From assembly GCA_023144635.1 (NCBI GenBank), contig JAGLFH010000041.1, positions 1-64,000 on the forward strand: a stretch of 64,000 nucleotides of DNA, read 5' to 3'. Origin of the DNA: Candidatus Auribacterota bacterium. Its GTDB lineage: Bacteria; Auribacterota; JAFGBW01; JAFGJP01. Under the pieces are notes generated by a model. It searched no databases. It saw nothing but the letters and a program-made list of their open reading frames with translations, and was not told the origin of the DNA. Below are positions 1 to 9,148 of the stretch, piece after piece (position 1 is the stretch's first letter; every line of letters begins with the position of its first letter). The position numbers were made by a program, and so were the translations under genes.

Positions 1-1561
1 GATTGATATACTCAATATCATACTGTCGACTGACTATATAGACCCCATCAGGAATAGCGTTGAGGATGCTCATCATGCGAGTACGCTCGAGGTGTTGCGC
101 CTCATCCACCTTCTTGCGCTCGATAATATCTCTTGCAACACAGACTATGCTGGTTATATTACCCTCTTTATCTCTCATTACTGAACCGTTTAAAAGCATG
201 GGTATTTTTCTGCCGTCTTTAGCTTTATAATCTATATTATAGTTCGTTAATGAACCCTCTTTTAGAAGCTTCTCCAATCTTGTACCTTTAAAAAACTTTT
301 TTTCTTCTTCAAATATGATGCCAACCGGATTATCAATAAGTTCTTCTTCTGAATAATCTAATAAATTTACTGTAGCACTATTTACTCTTTCTATTTTACC
401 ATCAGGAGTTATCACAATAAGTAAATCCATCATACTCTCAATAACGTTCTCTACATAGTCTTTAGAAACAGTGGTCTTTCTTAAATCCTTAGTCATCTTG
501 TCAAAAGCTCTTGAAAGCCCGCCGATTTCATCTTCAGAAGAAATTCCTACTTTATAATTTAAATTACCAGCAGCAACTGCCTCAGCCCCTTTATGCAGCT
601 TACGAATTGGCTTTGAGAGGATTTTTGAAATTCCTATTCCCATAAAGAATGCCACTATCGGCACAAAGATCAATATAGCAAGAAAAAGAAAACGTATTTT
701 CACTAAAGGCACAAATGCTTCCTTTAAATCAATTTTCACAAAAAGCAGCCATTGCATTTCCGGTATATAATCATGCACTCCTAAAACTTCATTTCCTCTG
801 TAATCTTTATATACCATTGGAGTATCTTCATGTGTTTTGCTGCTAAATCCTTTTATATCTTCAAAACCCTTTCTTGTATTTTCAGTATCAACTTTTAGCT
901 TAAGTAATGTGTTTTCTATAAAGTGGGAAGGGGTTATCATATAGCCGTCTTTATTAATAAGATAAATCTCACCTGTTTCACCTAAACCTGTTCTTTTTGA
1001 AGTTATCTTAAACAAAGTTACTTCTGCATCGTAATTAACAATAACGACTCCTGAAAAAACATCTTTAAGAAAGATCGGCGCTACTATAGATATAACAGGT
1101 TTTTGGGTAAATCTGGAAAAGTGCACGTCTCCAATATGAGCACCTTCTTTTGCTGATCGAAAAAGCACTTCATTGCTTTCATCTTCACCTATGTTTTTAT
1201 GGCTGGAAGCGATCACAATTCCTTTTTTATTTAAAATCCTGACTCCGGATATATTTTCATGTGACAGTATTATGCTTTTAATCCTTTTGTTAATCCCCTC
1301 TGTTCTCTGCACATAATCTTCTTCGGGATTTACGACATCTTTAAAAGCATTTCCTGTTGCCATCATTTTTACATTTTTCATACATTCGTTTAATGCACAT
1401 TCAATGAATGCAGATCTGATTTCAGCTGTTGCTTTCAGGTGTAGATATATTTGTTCCTTAAGATTCTCTCTGGCCTGTAAGTAAAAAACAGACATTGATA
1501 TGGTTCCAAAAATGATAGCGACTATGAATAAAACAATGCTTATTTTACCGGCTATTTTCAT
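1..1561 (-). CDS. Membrane sensor: Cache, HAMP and PAS domains (3' end outside window)
   Basis: The frame is open from an ATG at 1561 to the window edge, so the C-terminal output domain is missing. Visible order: an N-terminal membrane helix (about residues 5-26), an extracytoplasmic double-Cache-like region (about 30-300) with the typical GLGETGEIYLINKDGY stretch, a second membrane helix (about 300-320), a HAMP linker with the SKPIRKLHKGAEAVAAGNL pattern, a full PAS domain (VIESMMDLLIVITPDGKIERVN onset split here as MMDLLIVITPDGK), and the start of a second PAS. This layout belongs to histidine kinases, diguanylate cyclases or hybrid sensors; no methyl-accepting or kinase core is visible, so the output is unknown. 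It likely senses a small extracellular or periplasmic ligand. Confidence 0.85.
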   Translation of the reverse strand, partial: MKIAGKISIVLFIVAIIFGTISMSVFYLQARENLKEQIYLHLKATAEIRSAFIECALNECMKNVKMMATGNAFKDVVNPEEDYVQRTEGINKRIKSIILSHENISGVRILNKKGIVIASSHKNIGEDESNEVLFRSAKEGAHIGDVHFSRFTQKPVISIVAPIFLKDVFSGVVIVNYDAEVTLFKITSKRTGLGETGEIYLINKDGYMITPSHFIENTLLKLKVDTENTRKGFEDIKGFSSKTHEDTPMVYKDYRGNEVLGVHDYIPEMQWLLFVKIDLKEAFVPLVKIRFLFLAILIFVPIVAFFMGIGISKILSKPIRKLHKGAEAVAAGNLNYKVGISSEDEIGGLSRAFDKMTKDLRKTTVSKDYVENVIESMMDLLIVITPDGKIERVNSATVNLLDYSEEELIDNPVGIIFEEEKKFFKGTRLEKLLKEGSLTNYNIDYKAKDGRKIPMLLNGSVMRDKEGNITSIVCVARDIIERKKVDEAQHLERTRMMSILNAIPDGVYIVSRQYDIEYIN

Positions 1562-2073
1562 CCATCAATTCCTTTCATTTTCTAAAAAAAATGACTTTGA
1601 ATGAAGTTCAATGAGATATAAAGCTCTAATTATTTATTAATCCCCTTAATAATTCCAATAAAACAAAAAAGGGTAACTTTTCCATTGGATAAGTTACCCT
1701 TTAAATTTTTATAATATTATCCCCATACAGCCACCCCTTTGTGGTATGAACATATTATAATACTTAACTAATTATATGTCTACTCTTGGCTGCTGATAAT
1801 CTTGAAGAAGTTACACAAGCTAAGAAGAATCAACCACAATGAAGATTATTATTAAAATTAATTATTTTGAGTATTTTTTTTATTCAGAAGTTATCTATGT
1901 ACTATACGTATGTGTAAAAAATCTATCGGGTGTACAAACAATTTTAGAAAGACACCTGGCCAAACATAACAATCCTCTCAATAATAAACAAATGAAGGAA
2001 ATGTAAGATTGGGCTGTTCGAAGCAGCTCTTTTAGCATATAATGGATATTCAATCATATAAAGGAGGAGCAGA
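1562..2073. other. Intergenic region upstream of the sensor gene and the small basic gene
   Basis: This 512-base gap holds one strong stem-loop (1668-1702) and otherwise AT-rich sequence. Neither strand shows a convincing gene: the only coding-like stretch (about 1770-1830, plus strand, ending NLEEVTQAKKNQPQ then stop) has no start or ribosome site. The divergent promoters for the sensor (minus) and the 29-residue gene (plus) presumably lie here. Confidence 0.5.
1660..1712. terminator. Bidirectional rho-independent terminator
   Basis: A perfect 12-bp stem is formed by 1668-1679 and 1691-1702 with an 11-base loop. A-rich sequence on the left and T-rich sequence on the right give U-tracts in either direction; the left side is better (six A on plus, six U on the minus transcript). 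It lies about 100 bases upstream of the sensor gene, so it insulates that gene rather than ending it. Confidence 0.75.
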
Positions 2074-2163
2074 ATGGGAGATAAAGGTAAAAAAGATAAA
2101 GCTAAGGGAAATAAACAAAAGCAAGCAAAACAGGATAAAAAAGCAAAACAGGGCAAGAAATAG
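2074..2163 (+). CDS. 29-residue lysine-rich basic protein
   Basis: A very strong ribosome site (AAGGAGGAG, 2061-2069) precedes ATG 2074, and a good terminator follows 70 bases after the TAG at 2161. The product begins MGDKGKKDKAKGNKQ and consists almost only of Lys, Gln, Asp, Gly and Ala, with no hydrophobic segment. It should be soluble, disordered and strongly positive. Short Lys/Gln-rich proteins of this style are found in many bacterial genomes, usually without a role; nucleic-acid or ribosome binding is a guess. The isolated position between terminators, with its own ribosome site, argues for a real monocistronic gene rather than a chance frame. Confidence 0.7.
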   Translation: MGDKGKKDKAKGNKQKQAKQDKKAKQGKK

Positions 2164-2231
2164 AAGTAATCCTGTAACAAAAAGTATTAATTAGTGGATA
2201 GTCGAGAATAACTAACACTTTGGAAGTATTT

Positions 2232-2266
2232 TAAGAGCCGCTCTTAATTGAGTGGCTCTTTTTTTT
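2232..2266 (+). terminator. Rho-independent terminator of the small basic gene
   Basis: A stem of about 10 bp (AGAGCCGCTC pairing with GAGTGGCTCT, one G-U pair) is followed by eight T on the plus strand. It ends the 2074-2163 transcript. Confidence 0.85.
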
Positions 2267-2267
2267 G

Positions 2268-2299
2268 ACCACGAAAACACGAAAGAAACATGAAAGCAC
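2268..2299. repeat. Intergenic repeat, ACCACGAAAACACGAAAG type
   Basis: Internally periodic short repeat (CACGAAA units about every 10 bases) of the mosaic kind seen through the window. It starts directly behind the terminator T-run. Confidence 0.5.
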
Positions 2300-2350
2300 A
2301 AAAAAAACTTTTGCTGTTAATGATTGAATCTTTAAACTAAGCATGGCATT

Positions 2351-3019
2351 TCAGGAGTATTTTTTTATTGTGAAACTCCAGCGCAATTTTCTGAATAATT
2401 CTATATAAAATATAAGCTTAAGAGGTTTTGCTTTTAATTTCTGTTTAAACTTCATTGATGCTGAATTAAAATATTCTGTTACGCTGTAAAATGTATCCCG
2501 CCCCATTTCTCGAAGCATCTCATAACATTTATATCTTAAATACGGTGCAAGATTTTTTCCTCGATGCGGATACATGGTATACATATGAAATAAATATGCC
2601 TCACTTTTTTCTAATGGAACTCTACTCGGTCTATAGTGGCACTCTTTAAGATCAATCCACATAAAAACTGCGATCTCACCATTAAATTTCATGCCATAGC
2701 ATTTTTTTCCTTCTTCTAACATAGCTATCATTCTTTCTTCGCTATATCCACACTTTTCCTCTCCAATAGCCTTCATATCAACTGGTTCAAAAAATTCTAA
2801 TGAATAATCAGAAAGATCACATTTTGCTTCAGGTATTACGATTTCACCTATTCCTTCCTGTACTATGTAGTATGGTGTAAACCATAAAATACCCATAATC
2901 TCCAACCGGTTTTTTATTGACTGCAAGATAAGTCCATAGCGGAATTTATCCTGTATCTTTTCCCATATGTTTTTTGTCTTATAACTTGGCATTTTTATAG
3001 CCTTATCAGAAAAAGTCAT
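2351..3019 (-). CDS. GNAT-like acyltransferase, distal gene of the BKACE pair
   Basis: A 222-residue soluble protein. Its C-terminal half shows a GNAT-like core: a strand (AYLFHMYTMYP), then a loop HRGKNLAPYLRYKCYEML standing for the acetyl-CoA pyrophosphate-binding loop and helix, then a strand ending SVTEYFNSAS, where an Asn-containing motif is usual. The N-terminal half is divergent. Its ATG lies one base after the stop of the upstream BKACE gene, so the two are surely cotranscribed and probably translationally coupled. Acceptor unknown; similar proteins acylate amino groups of metabolites or sugars. Fold assignment moderate, function inferred. Confidence 0.6.
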   Translation of the reverse strand: MTFSDKAIKMPSYKTKNIWEKIQDKFRYGLILQSIKNRLEIMGILWFTPYYIVQEGIGEIVIPEAKCDLSDYSLEFFEPVDMKAIGEEKCGYSEERMIAMLEEGKKCYGMKFNGEIAVFMWIDLKECHYRPSRVPLEKSEAYLFHMYTMYPHRGKNLAPYLRYKCYEMLREMGRDTFYSVTEYFNSASMKFKQKLKAKPLKLIFYIELFRKLRWSFTIKKYS

Positions 3020-3020
3020 G

Positions 3021-3857
3021 TTACAAAGCGCCTAACAACTCACGTGCTTCCTTATGTGTATAAGGCGTGCATCCATGTATCAAAGCTATCTCTTTAATAC
3101 GTTTTACTAGATCTATGTTTGAAGCTAGAGTTGTTCTTTCACTATCAAAATATATATTATCTTCCAAGCCTATACGAACCCCGCCATCTGCTATTATACT
3201 CATGGAATTCATAGACAATTGAAAATTTCCTATCCCGCCTACTGACCAGATAGAATCCTTTGGAAGTTCCTTAATCATAAGACCAAGACTTAACATGTTT
3301 GCCTGTGCACAAGCAATGTTTCCAAGAATAAGGTTAAAATAATATGGAGGTTTAATAAGACCTTTTTTAATAAGATAATGAGCATAATTTATCATGCCAA
3401 GATCAAAAGCTTCTAGCTCAGGCCTGATACCATTATCAAGCATCTTTTTAGCAAGTGCTTTTATCATATCAGGGCTGTTTATACTTGCCTGCTTATTAAA
3501 ATTAAGAGAACTAAGCGTAAGGCTTCCAAAATCAGGCTTACACTCACCTTGCAAATCCAAGCACTCAGACCTTTTTTCAAATTCAGAAAAGTCTCTGCCA
3601 CTTGTTGATACACAAAGTACAATATCCTTATTTTTATTTCTGATTCCGCTTATTATCTCCGCATATATCTCTTTTTTATACGTAGGCTTATCTTTTTCTT
3701 TATCACGCGCATGAAGATGGACCATATTGGCTCCAATATCTGCAGCTTCCAGCACCTGTTCTATAATCTCATGCGGCTTAACAGGAACATAGGGGGTCAT
3801 TTCTTTTGTAGGTATCATTCCAGTAGGAGTAAAATTCAAAATAAATTTTTTATTCAC
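3021..3857 (-). CDS. Beta-keto acid cleavage enzyme (BKACE, former DUF849)
   Basis: The 278-residue length and sequence fit the BKACE family, Zn-dependent TIM barrels that condense a beta-keto acid with acetyl-CoA to give acetoacetate and a new CoA ester (type enzyme Kce of lysine fermentation). The Zn motif HLHAR is at residues 47-51, and the later G-G-V-R-I-G-L-E-D-N segment carries the conserved Arg and Glu of the active site. The substrate cannot be told from sequence; the family accepts many beta-keto acids. It is the first gene of a two-gene operon with a GNAT protein, bounded upstream by a bidirectional terminator. Confidence 0.85.
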   Translation of the reverse strand: MNKKFILNFTPTGMIPTKEMTPYVPVKPHEIIEQVLEAADIGANMVHLHARDKEKDKPTYKKEIYAEIISGIRNKNKDIVLCVSTSGRDFSEFEKRSECLDLQGECKPDFGSLTLSSLNFNKQASINSPDMIKALAKKMLDNGIRPELEAFDLGMINYAHYLIKKGLIKPPYYFNLILGNIACAQANMLSLGLMIKELPKDSIWSVGGIGNFQLSMNSMSIIADGGVRIGLEDNIYFDSERTTLASNIDLVKRIKEIALIHGCTPYTHKEARELLGAL

Positions 3858-3937
3858 ATGTAACCTCTTTATTTTAATCTAACTATGTTATTTCAAAATA
3901 TATATTATTATAGATCATTTATTGATTATATCAATAT

Positions 3938-3981
3938 TAACAAAAAAACCTCTCCATTAAACTGGAGAGGTTTTTTGTTAA
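3938..3981. terminator. Bidirectional rho-independent terminator
   Basis: A long perfect stem pairs 3938-3956 with 3963-3981 around a six-base loop: GC core CCTCTCCA/TGGAGAGG flanked by A- and T-runs. On the minus strand it ends the TonB receptor/small peptide transcript. Confidence 0.9.
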
Positions 3982-4007
3982 TACTAAAACTTTTACTTTA
4001 AATGAAC

Positions 4008-4148
4008 TCAGTTGCCTGTAGGCCCTACTACCTGAACAACTTCGCCTTTTCCTTTATCACCGCGTACTTTACCTCCGCCGGCAAATGCAGGGCTGGCTAA
4101 AACAGCAAACATGATAACAACCAGAAGACTTAAAAGTACTTTTTTCAT
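4008..4148 (-). CDS. 46-residue secreted peptide behind the TonB receptor
   Basis: ATG 4148 has a ribosome site (AAGGAG, seven bases upstream) and reads to TGA at 4008. The product has a clean signal peptide (MKKVLLSLLVVIMFAVLASP, cleavage expected after AFA near residue 23) and a mature part of about 23 residues rich in Gly and Lys, ending VVQVVGPTGN with no Cys. The gene starts 52 bases after the receptor stop and is followed by the strong terminator at 3938-3981, so it is the last gene of the receptor operon. Function unknown; a periplasmic accessory or secreted peptide is possible. Confidence 0.65.
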   Translation of the reverse strand: MKKVLLSLLVVIMFAVLASPAFAGGGKVRGDKGKGEVVQVVGPTGN

Positions 4149-4200
4149 GTTTTTCTCCTTATTAATTTAAATTTTTATATATATTTGTTTATCTTTATTA

Positions 4201-6360
4201 CTAAAACTTACAAGTTGCCTTTAATCGAACAGTGCGTGGCGGCTGTAAAAACTGCACCGGACTTGTTCCACGAACATTTGCATGATAATATGTTTTATCA
4301 AAAATGTTTTGCACATAAAGTGAAACCATTGCAGACATATCATTTAGATCAAATTCACCTACATTTATATTAAGATCAACTGTTGTCCAGCCATCAATAG
4401 TGTACACTTCAGTTCCATCCATACGGTATTTATTTGCTTCTGTCTTAACATCTGCAAAGTGGTCAACAAAAATGCTGGCTGTAAGATAATCAAGAATATC
4501 GTATGAAAGACCGAGCTTTATTTTTGTCTCCGGTACATCCTTAACAATACTTTTACCATCAACAGTATGCTCATCCGGCTGTACCCATCTGAAGCCTAAA
4601 AAACCCGAAAGATCTTTATAATCAAATCTCAGCATATCTTCAAAACCATTTACTTTTTCTGATCCTCCAACTACTGTTTTCCATCCGGTAAGATGAGCAC
4701 CACCAGAACCTACCCAGACTTTGCTGTAAAGGTTGGAAGCCTCCATGGTATAGAGAGAAGCAATATTATAAAGTTTAACATCACCATTTATTAAGCTACA
4801 GGTATAGTTTAGCTCAAACATTTCCATTTCCTGTGATTCCAATTCATCCGGAACTCCAATGTATTCAAAAATGTTAGGTGGACGAAATGCTTTTCCGTAA
4901 ATAAGTTTTATAGCTGAAGTCCTCGTTGGCTGATAAACAAGACTTGCCCGTGGAATCCAGGAATCATTTGTATGATCTTGTTTATTATACATTATACCGG
5001 CTGTTAGTTTTAACTTCTCAGGAATAATAGAATAGCTGTCTTGAACAAAAATTGACTGTTTTTTAGTCTCTTCCTTATCAACAGGCCAGTTATCAACAAT
5101 ATTTGAAGCAATGCGTTTTGGCATTTGAACATTTGCTTCACTTAAAAGATGATCTATTTGTAAATTCCACCCTTCGTACCCAGCAATAATATAGTGATCA
5201 TCAAGCTGGTAGTCGATCTGCATACGGATACGGTCTTTTTTGGTCTCTTCAATGCTTTCACTTACTGTTTGCAGGTTTCTATCACTCGTTGTCACCCAAC
5301 TGTACTTGTCTACAGGCTGATACGTAAGCCAAAGCTCATCTTCAAGTACATTTAAGTATTCAATAAAACCTTTAAAATTATCACTGAATTCATGATTATA
5401 ACCAAGAAACATCTGGCGGTAACCTCTTCTTGCTTCACGTAATCCATATTCATACTCGACATATTCTATGCCTGAAGTATTTTCTTCTTTAAAATAATTG
5501 ACTCCACCGTAAAACCCCATATAACGAACATACATATCAGCTGTACGGCTTTCTTCATAGTTTCTAAATTGTGATGTTTCTTTTGCTCTAAAATCATCTA
5601 CCCGGTGAGTTCTTCCTGTAAGATTACCGTTTGAATCTGTTTCATTTTCAAGAGAAGTTCTGGAATACAGGTTTTCATCCATAACAAAATCTTTGAGCTC
5701 ACTCCAATTCTGATTACTCTTAAATATAGATGCACTAAAACCAAGATCCCAATCATCAGTATTTTTTTTAAAAACACCGGCAAACTGTTCTGTGTTAACT
5801 TCTCCTAAAATCAGCTCTGCCTCCGTTGTATCTTTATCTCCCTTATCTCCAAACTTGGTTACAATATTTATTACGCCCTGTGTTGCATTGCCGCCGTAAA
5901 GAGTCGAGTTCGGCCCCTGAAGTATCTCTATTCTTTTAATACGATGAGATGGAAAATCATTAGTCATAAATGCTTCACTGGCCAGAAGATTTTGTACTTC
6001 ACGCCCGTCAATAAGAAGAAGCGTTCCTGCAAAATTACCTGTAAAACCTCTTTGCCCTCCATTTAACCAGTTATACTGCCACATAAGGTCCATATTTGGA
6101 ATTGCTCTTAATATCTCTTTCATATCCCGCCAGCCATAACGCTTAATATCTTCTTCTGTTATAACGTAAACCGTTCCCGGCGTTGTTAAAGTGCTTTCCT
6201 CCGTTTTTGATGCGATATAAACCTTTTGATCCAATAGAAACATTTCAAAAGCAATTCCTTCGCCTAACTCATCATCTGCAAAAATAATATGTGGAAAACT
6301 AATGAAGATTGAAACAGTAAAAAGGATGAGAGAATAAATAAATTTCTTATTTTTTTTCAT
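4201..6360 (-). CDS. TonB-dependent outer-membrane receptor
   Basis: A 719-residue protein with signal peptide (cleavage after about IIFA, residue 28), a plug domain (about 55-170) with the family patterns PGTVYVITEEDIKRYGWRDM and RIEILQGPNSTLYGGNATQG, and a 22-strand-type barrel to the C-terminal Phe (LKATCKF) recognised by the Bam machinery. The full length is typical of siderophore, cobalamin or oligosaccharide receptors. No TonB box is obvious to me after the signal peptide, and the ligand is unknown. A 46-residue secreted peptide gene follows in the same transcript. It proves an outer membrane in this organism. Confidence 0.93.
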   Translation of the reverse strand: MKKNKKFIYSLILFTVSIFISFPHIIFADDELGEGIAFEMFLLDQKVYIASKTEESTLTTPGTVYVITEEDIKRYGWRDMKEILRAIPNMDLMWQYNWLNGGQRGFTGNFAGTLLLIDGREVQNLLASEAFMTNDFPSHRIKRIEILQGPNSTLYGGNATQGVINIVTKFGDKGDKDTTEAELILGEVNTEQFAGVFKKNTDDWDLGFSASIFKSNQNWSELKDFVMDENLYSRTSLENETDSNGNLTGRTHRVDDFRAKETSQFRNYEESRTADMYVRYMGFYGGVNYFKEENTSGIEYVEYEYGLREARRGYRQMFLGYNHEFSDNFKGFIEYLNVLEDELWLTYQPVDKYSWVTTSDRNLQTVSESIEETKKDRIRMQIDYQLDDHYIIAGYEGWNLQIDHLLSEANVQMPKRIASNIVDNWPVDKEETKKQSIFVQDSYSIIPEKLKLTAGIMYNKQDHTNDSWIPRASLVYQPTRTSAIKLIYGKAFRPPNIFEYIGVPDELESQEMEMFELNYTCSLINGDVKLYNIASLYTMEASNLYSKVWVGSGGAHLTGWKTVVGGSEKVNGFEDMLRFDYKDLSGFLGFRWVQPDEHTVDGKSIVKDVPETKIKLGLSYDILDYLTASIFVDHFADVKTEANKYRMDGTEVYTIDGWTTVDLNINVGEFDLNDMSAMVSLYVQNIFDKTYYHANVRGTSPVQFLQPPRTVRLKATCKF

Positions 6361-6622
6361 ATATTTTTCTCCTGATAAAGATGATTTTATATATGTTATA
6401 GTATACTCGGATTCATTAAATAGAAAAAGATAATACGAAAAAATCTTATCTTGAATAGTGAACAGGATTTTGAATCACCATTAAAAAAACACATAAAACG
6501 TATCGAACAATTGTTTGGCATTAAAATTGAATAGTTGTGAGTTTTGTGTGGTATTGTAACACTTTTCTTCATCTCTTTCTTACATCAGCAAAGCGTTCCA
6601 TTTCGTCTTGTGTCTATTTTTT

Positions 6623-7873
6623 TTACCTATAACGGCTGCGGTTTCTTGGAGTTTTGCTTCCAAGATAAAAAAGGTAAAGTGTAATGATAAGTCCTATACC
6701 TACAAAAACAGGAATTGAAAAAATAAGTCCTTTTATATAGTGCCATGAAAATACTGAGACCACAGTATTTGATGCAATAACAGGAATGCTCCCAATTTTT
6801 GAATCCTTTATAAAAAATGATATCTCACCTAAAACATCACCCTCATGAACAGGAAACTTTATCTTTTGAAATAATTCTCTTTTTTCAATATCTTTACACT
6901 GTTTAGGTAGATCTTTTTTTAATGTATCCTTTGCTACTAACTCAACAACCCCTGAAGTATACTTAAATTTTTTACTCTCTACCATATCACCTTTATTTAT
7001 AAGAGTACGCTCTTCAAACTGTTCTAATCCGTATTCCATAAGATTTTTAAGATCACTGTACATCCTTTTCTTATCGGATACTTTCATAAGAGAGACTATA
7101 ACCATATGTCCGTTTTTTTCTGCTGCTGCTACAAATGTATGAAGAGAGCGCTTGGTATATCCTGCTTTTATACCTATACAATATTTATAATATGCATCAT
7201 TGTGAGGATGAAGCATCTTGTTTTTGTTAGTCATTTTACCGCGCTCAACGCCTTTATGTTTATTAGTATCAGGAAAAGCATAATAGCGTGTTTTTATTAT
7301 TTTTCTGAAAACTTCATTCTCCATGGCATGCTTTGCAATTATTGCCATATCTCTTGCAGTAGATTTGTGTTTATCTTTGTGAAGTCCGTGAGGATTTACA
7401 AAGTTTGTATTTTTAAGGCCCCATTCTTTTGCCGTTTTGTTCATAAGAAGTGCAAAACCACTGTTAGAACCTGATATGTGCTCTGCTATCACATTTCCGC
7501 ATTCATTTGCAGATCGAAGCATAAGGCCATAAAGAACATCTTTTAAAGCAACGATCTCACCTGGCTTTAGAGAAATTGAAGAAGACCCCGGAGTTATCCC
7601 CCAAGCTGCTTTTCTTGATACTGTTATTTTTTTCTTCCTATCACCGCCTTGCACTATTCCAAGGTATCCGGTAAGTATTTTTGTTATGCTTGCAGGGTAA
7701 AACTTTTTATCAGCATTCTTTTCATAAATCACACAACCAGTATCAGCATCGATAATAATCGCTGCTTTTGCATTTACTGAAGGGGCTTTCTTATCGCCAT
7801 AAGCCATACATCCTAAAAAAAACACAAACATATAAAAAAAGACAAAACTTGTATTTTTATTGATACATTTCAT
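6623..7873 (-). CDS. D-alanyl-D-alanine carboxypeptidase (PBP5/DacF type)
   Basis: Serine peptidase S11 family, trimming stem-peptide D-Ala in the periplasm. The three penicillin-binding motifs are present: SITK (62-65, nucleophile Ser62), SANECGN near residue 120 and KAGYT near 236 (KTG replaced by KAG, which is tolerated in the family). An N-terminal hydrophobic segment with LGC at 20-22 may be a Sec signal or a weak lipobox. A C-terminal beta-rich domain (about 280-375) and a membrane helix (about 385-405) anchor it, followed by a short basic tail. Confidence 0.92.
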   Translation of the reverse strand: MKCINKNTSFVFFYMFVFFLGCMAYGDKKAPSVNAKAAIIIDADTGCVIYEKNADKKFYPASITKILTGYLGIVQGGDRKKKITVSRKAAWGITPGSSSISLKPGEIVALKDVLYGLMLRSANECGNVIAEHISGSNSGFALLMNKTAKEWGLKNTNFVNPHGLHKDKHKSTARDMAIIAKHAMENEVFRKIIKTRYYAFPDTNKHKGVERGKMTNKNKMLHPHNDAYYKYCIGIKAGYTKRSLHTFVAAAEKNGHMVIVSLMKVSDKKRMYSDLKNLMEYGLEQFEERTLINKGDMVESKKFKYTSGVVELVAKDTLKKDLPKQCKDIEKRELFQKIKFPVHEGDVLGEISFFIKDSKIGSIPVIASNTVVSVFSWHYIKGLIFSIPVFVGIGLIITLYLFYLGSKTPRNRSRYR

Positions 7874-7947
7874 AATAAACCTTTTTTAACCTATTCTTAT
7901 TTTATACCAAAAATATTAAGCTTTGAGAAGTGATGATATAAAATGAA

Positions 7948-9051
7948 TTACTTTTTTGCTCTTATTTTTTTATACAATTTAGAATTCAAACCTTTTGATT
8001 CAGTAGGAATACCGTTCATATATTTTTTTATTATATGATAGACCTTCTTGGGTTTTCGGTAAGCATCGCAAAGCCCCCAATGCTCTTCAAGCTCAAATTC
8101 CTGAGTTTCATCCTTACCTGCTTTCCACCATTCATCTGTAAGTTCAAAGATACAATATCCGGCAAGTTTTTCTCCAACGATCTTTATTTGTGTCTCTATT
8201 ACTTTATGCTGTGTTCTTTTTTTTGTATATGAAGAACATCCTGTTTCCATAATAAAAACAGGTTTCTTGAATTTTTTTGAAAAAGCTTTCATCAGCTTTA
8301 CACGCTTTATTGCTTCCCGCTTTGAGAACCTTATATCTACCCATGCCATATCATTATGATCAAGCCCTATATATGAATTACAACCTATAACATCTAAAAA
8401 CTCAAACCCCACGTTCCAACCGGGTTTTATGTTTATTATATTGGCTCCGGTTACAGGATGATTTTCATCAATTTCTTTAATAGCATCATATATTTCTTTA
8501 AAAAAAGTATTTACTCTTTCAAAACCAAATTTTTCTACAAGATTTTTTTTCGGAAAAGGTGCATCATTCCATAAATACCACATTAGAATAGAATGATGGT
8601 CCTTCATTTTAGTTACTCTTCTAACAGCTTCTTTTTTAAGATCTTTTAAAACATCTTCATTATCAATGTTCGTATAGTGTCCGGGAAAGATCACGGGCTC
8701 GATAACTTTCATATCATATTTTATGCATAACTCATAAAAATCATCCGGCATGTTTTCATAAACACGTATTGTGTTAAAACCAGCATCTTTCATTAATTGA
8801 AAATCTTTTTCTTTAAGCTCTTTTGGAAATTTTTTGTAAGCATGCTTTGTATATCCGAAATTAGGATAAAATGGAGCATAGCATATACCTTTTATAAAAA
8901 AAAGCTTTCCATCTACATAGATCCTTTTGCTATCCCAGGTTACTTTAAGGGCTGTTTTTACTAAGGCAGGTTCTTCTGCAGCATCATCTGAATATAAAAA
9001 AACAGATAAAGAAAAATATGCTATTAAAATATAAAGTAAACTTTTTTTCAT
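7948..9051 (-). CDS. Secreted glycoside-hydrolase-like TIM barrel with altered acid/base site
   Basis: A 367-residue protein with signal peptide (about 1-21) and a (beta/alpha)8 domain of the GH2/GH5 clan type: KGICYAPFYPNFGY, GFNTIRVYENMPDDF, and the second catalytic strand KPVFIMETG with Glu269 as the expected nucleophile. The acid/base strand normally reads W-x-x-x-N-E; here it is YLWND (159-163), Asp for Glu. It could be a slow or inactive hydrolase, a transglycosidase, or a binding protein. It resembles the protein at 15943-17274, where NE is kept. Substrate unknown; cell-wall or exopolysaccharide processing is likely. Confidence 0.75.
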   Translation of the reverse strand: MKKSLLYILIAYFSLSVFLYSDDAAEEPALVKTALKVTWDSKRIYVDGKLFFIKGICYAPFYPNFGYTKHAYKKFPKELKEKDFQLMKDAGFNTIRVYENMPDDFYELCIKYDMKVIEPVIFPGHYTNIDNEDVLKDLKKEAVRRVTKMKDHHSILMWYLWNDAPFPKKNLVEKFGFERVNTFFKEIYDAIKEIDENHPVTGANIINIKPGWNVGFEFLDVIGCNSYIGLDHNDMAWVDIRFSKREAIKRVKLMKAFSKKFKKPVFIMETGCSSYTKKRTQHKVIETQIKIVGEKLAGYCIFELTDEWWKAGKDETQEFELEEHWGLCDAYRKPKKVYHIIKKYMNGIPTESKGLNSKLYKKIRAKK

Positions 9052-9148
9052 GTGATCATTTTACAAAACATGCAAATAAAAGAGAATAGTAATTTTTTAT
9101 ATCTCTATCTTTCATATCTGCTATAATAAAAAGCTACTGAAGGAGACT

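Noticed and set aside
1-1561. Methyl-accepting chemotaxis protein
   Set aside because: After HAMP come PAS domains and no coiled-coil signalling hairpin within the visible part.
1944-2180. 78-codon minus-strand frame opposite the small basic gene
   Set aside because: It is the antisense of a Lys-codon-rich gene with strong ribosome site and terminator on the plus strand; its own start has no ribosome site.
6421-6533. Plus-strand frame ending EQDFESPLKKHIKRIEQLFG
   Set aside because: About 36 codons without start codon or ribosome site, in a promoter gap; possibly an old remnant but nothing supports a gene.
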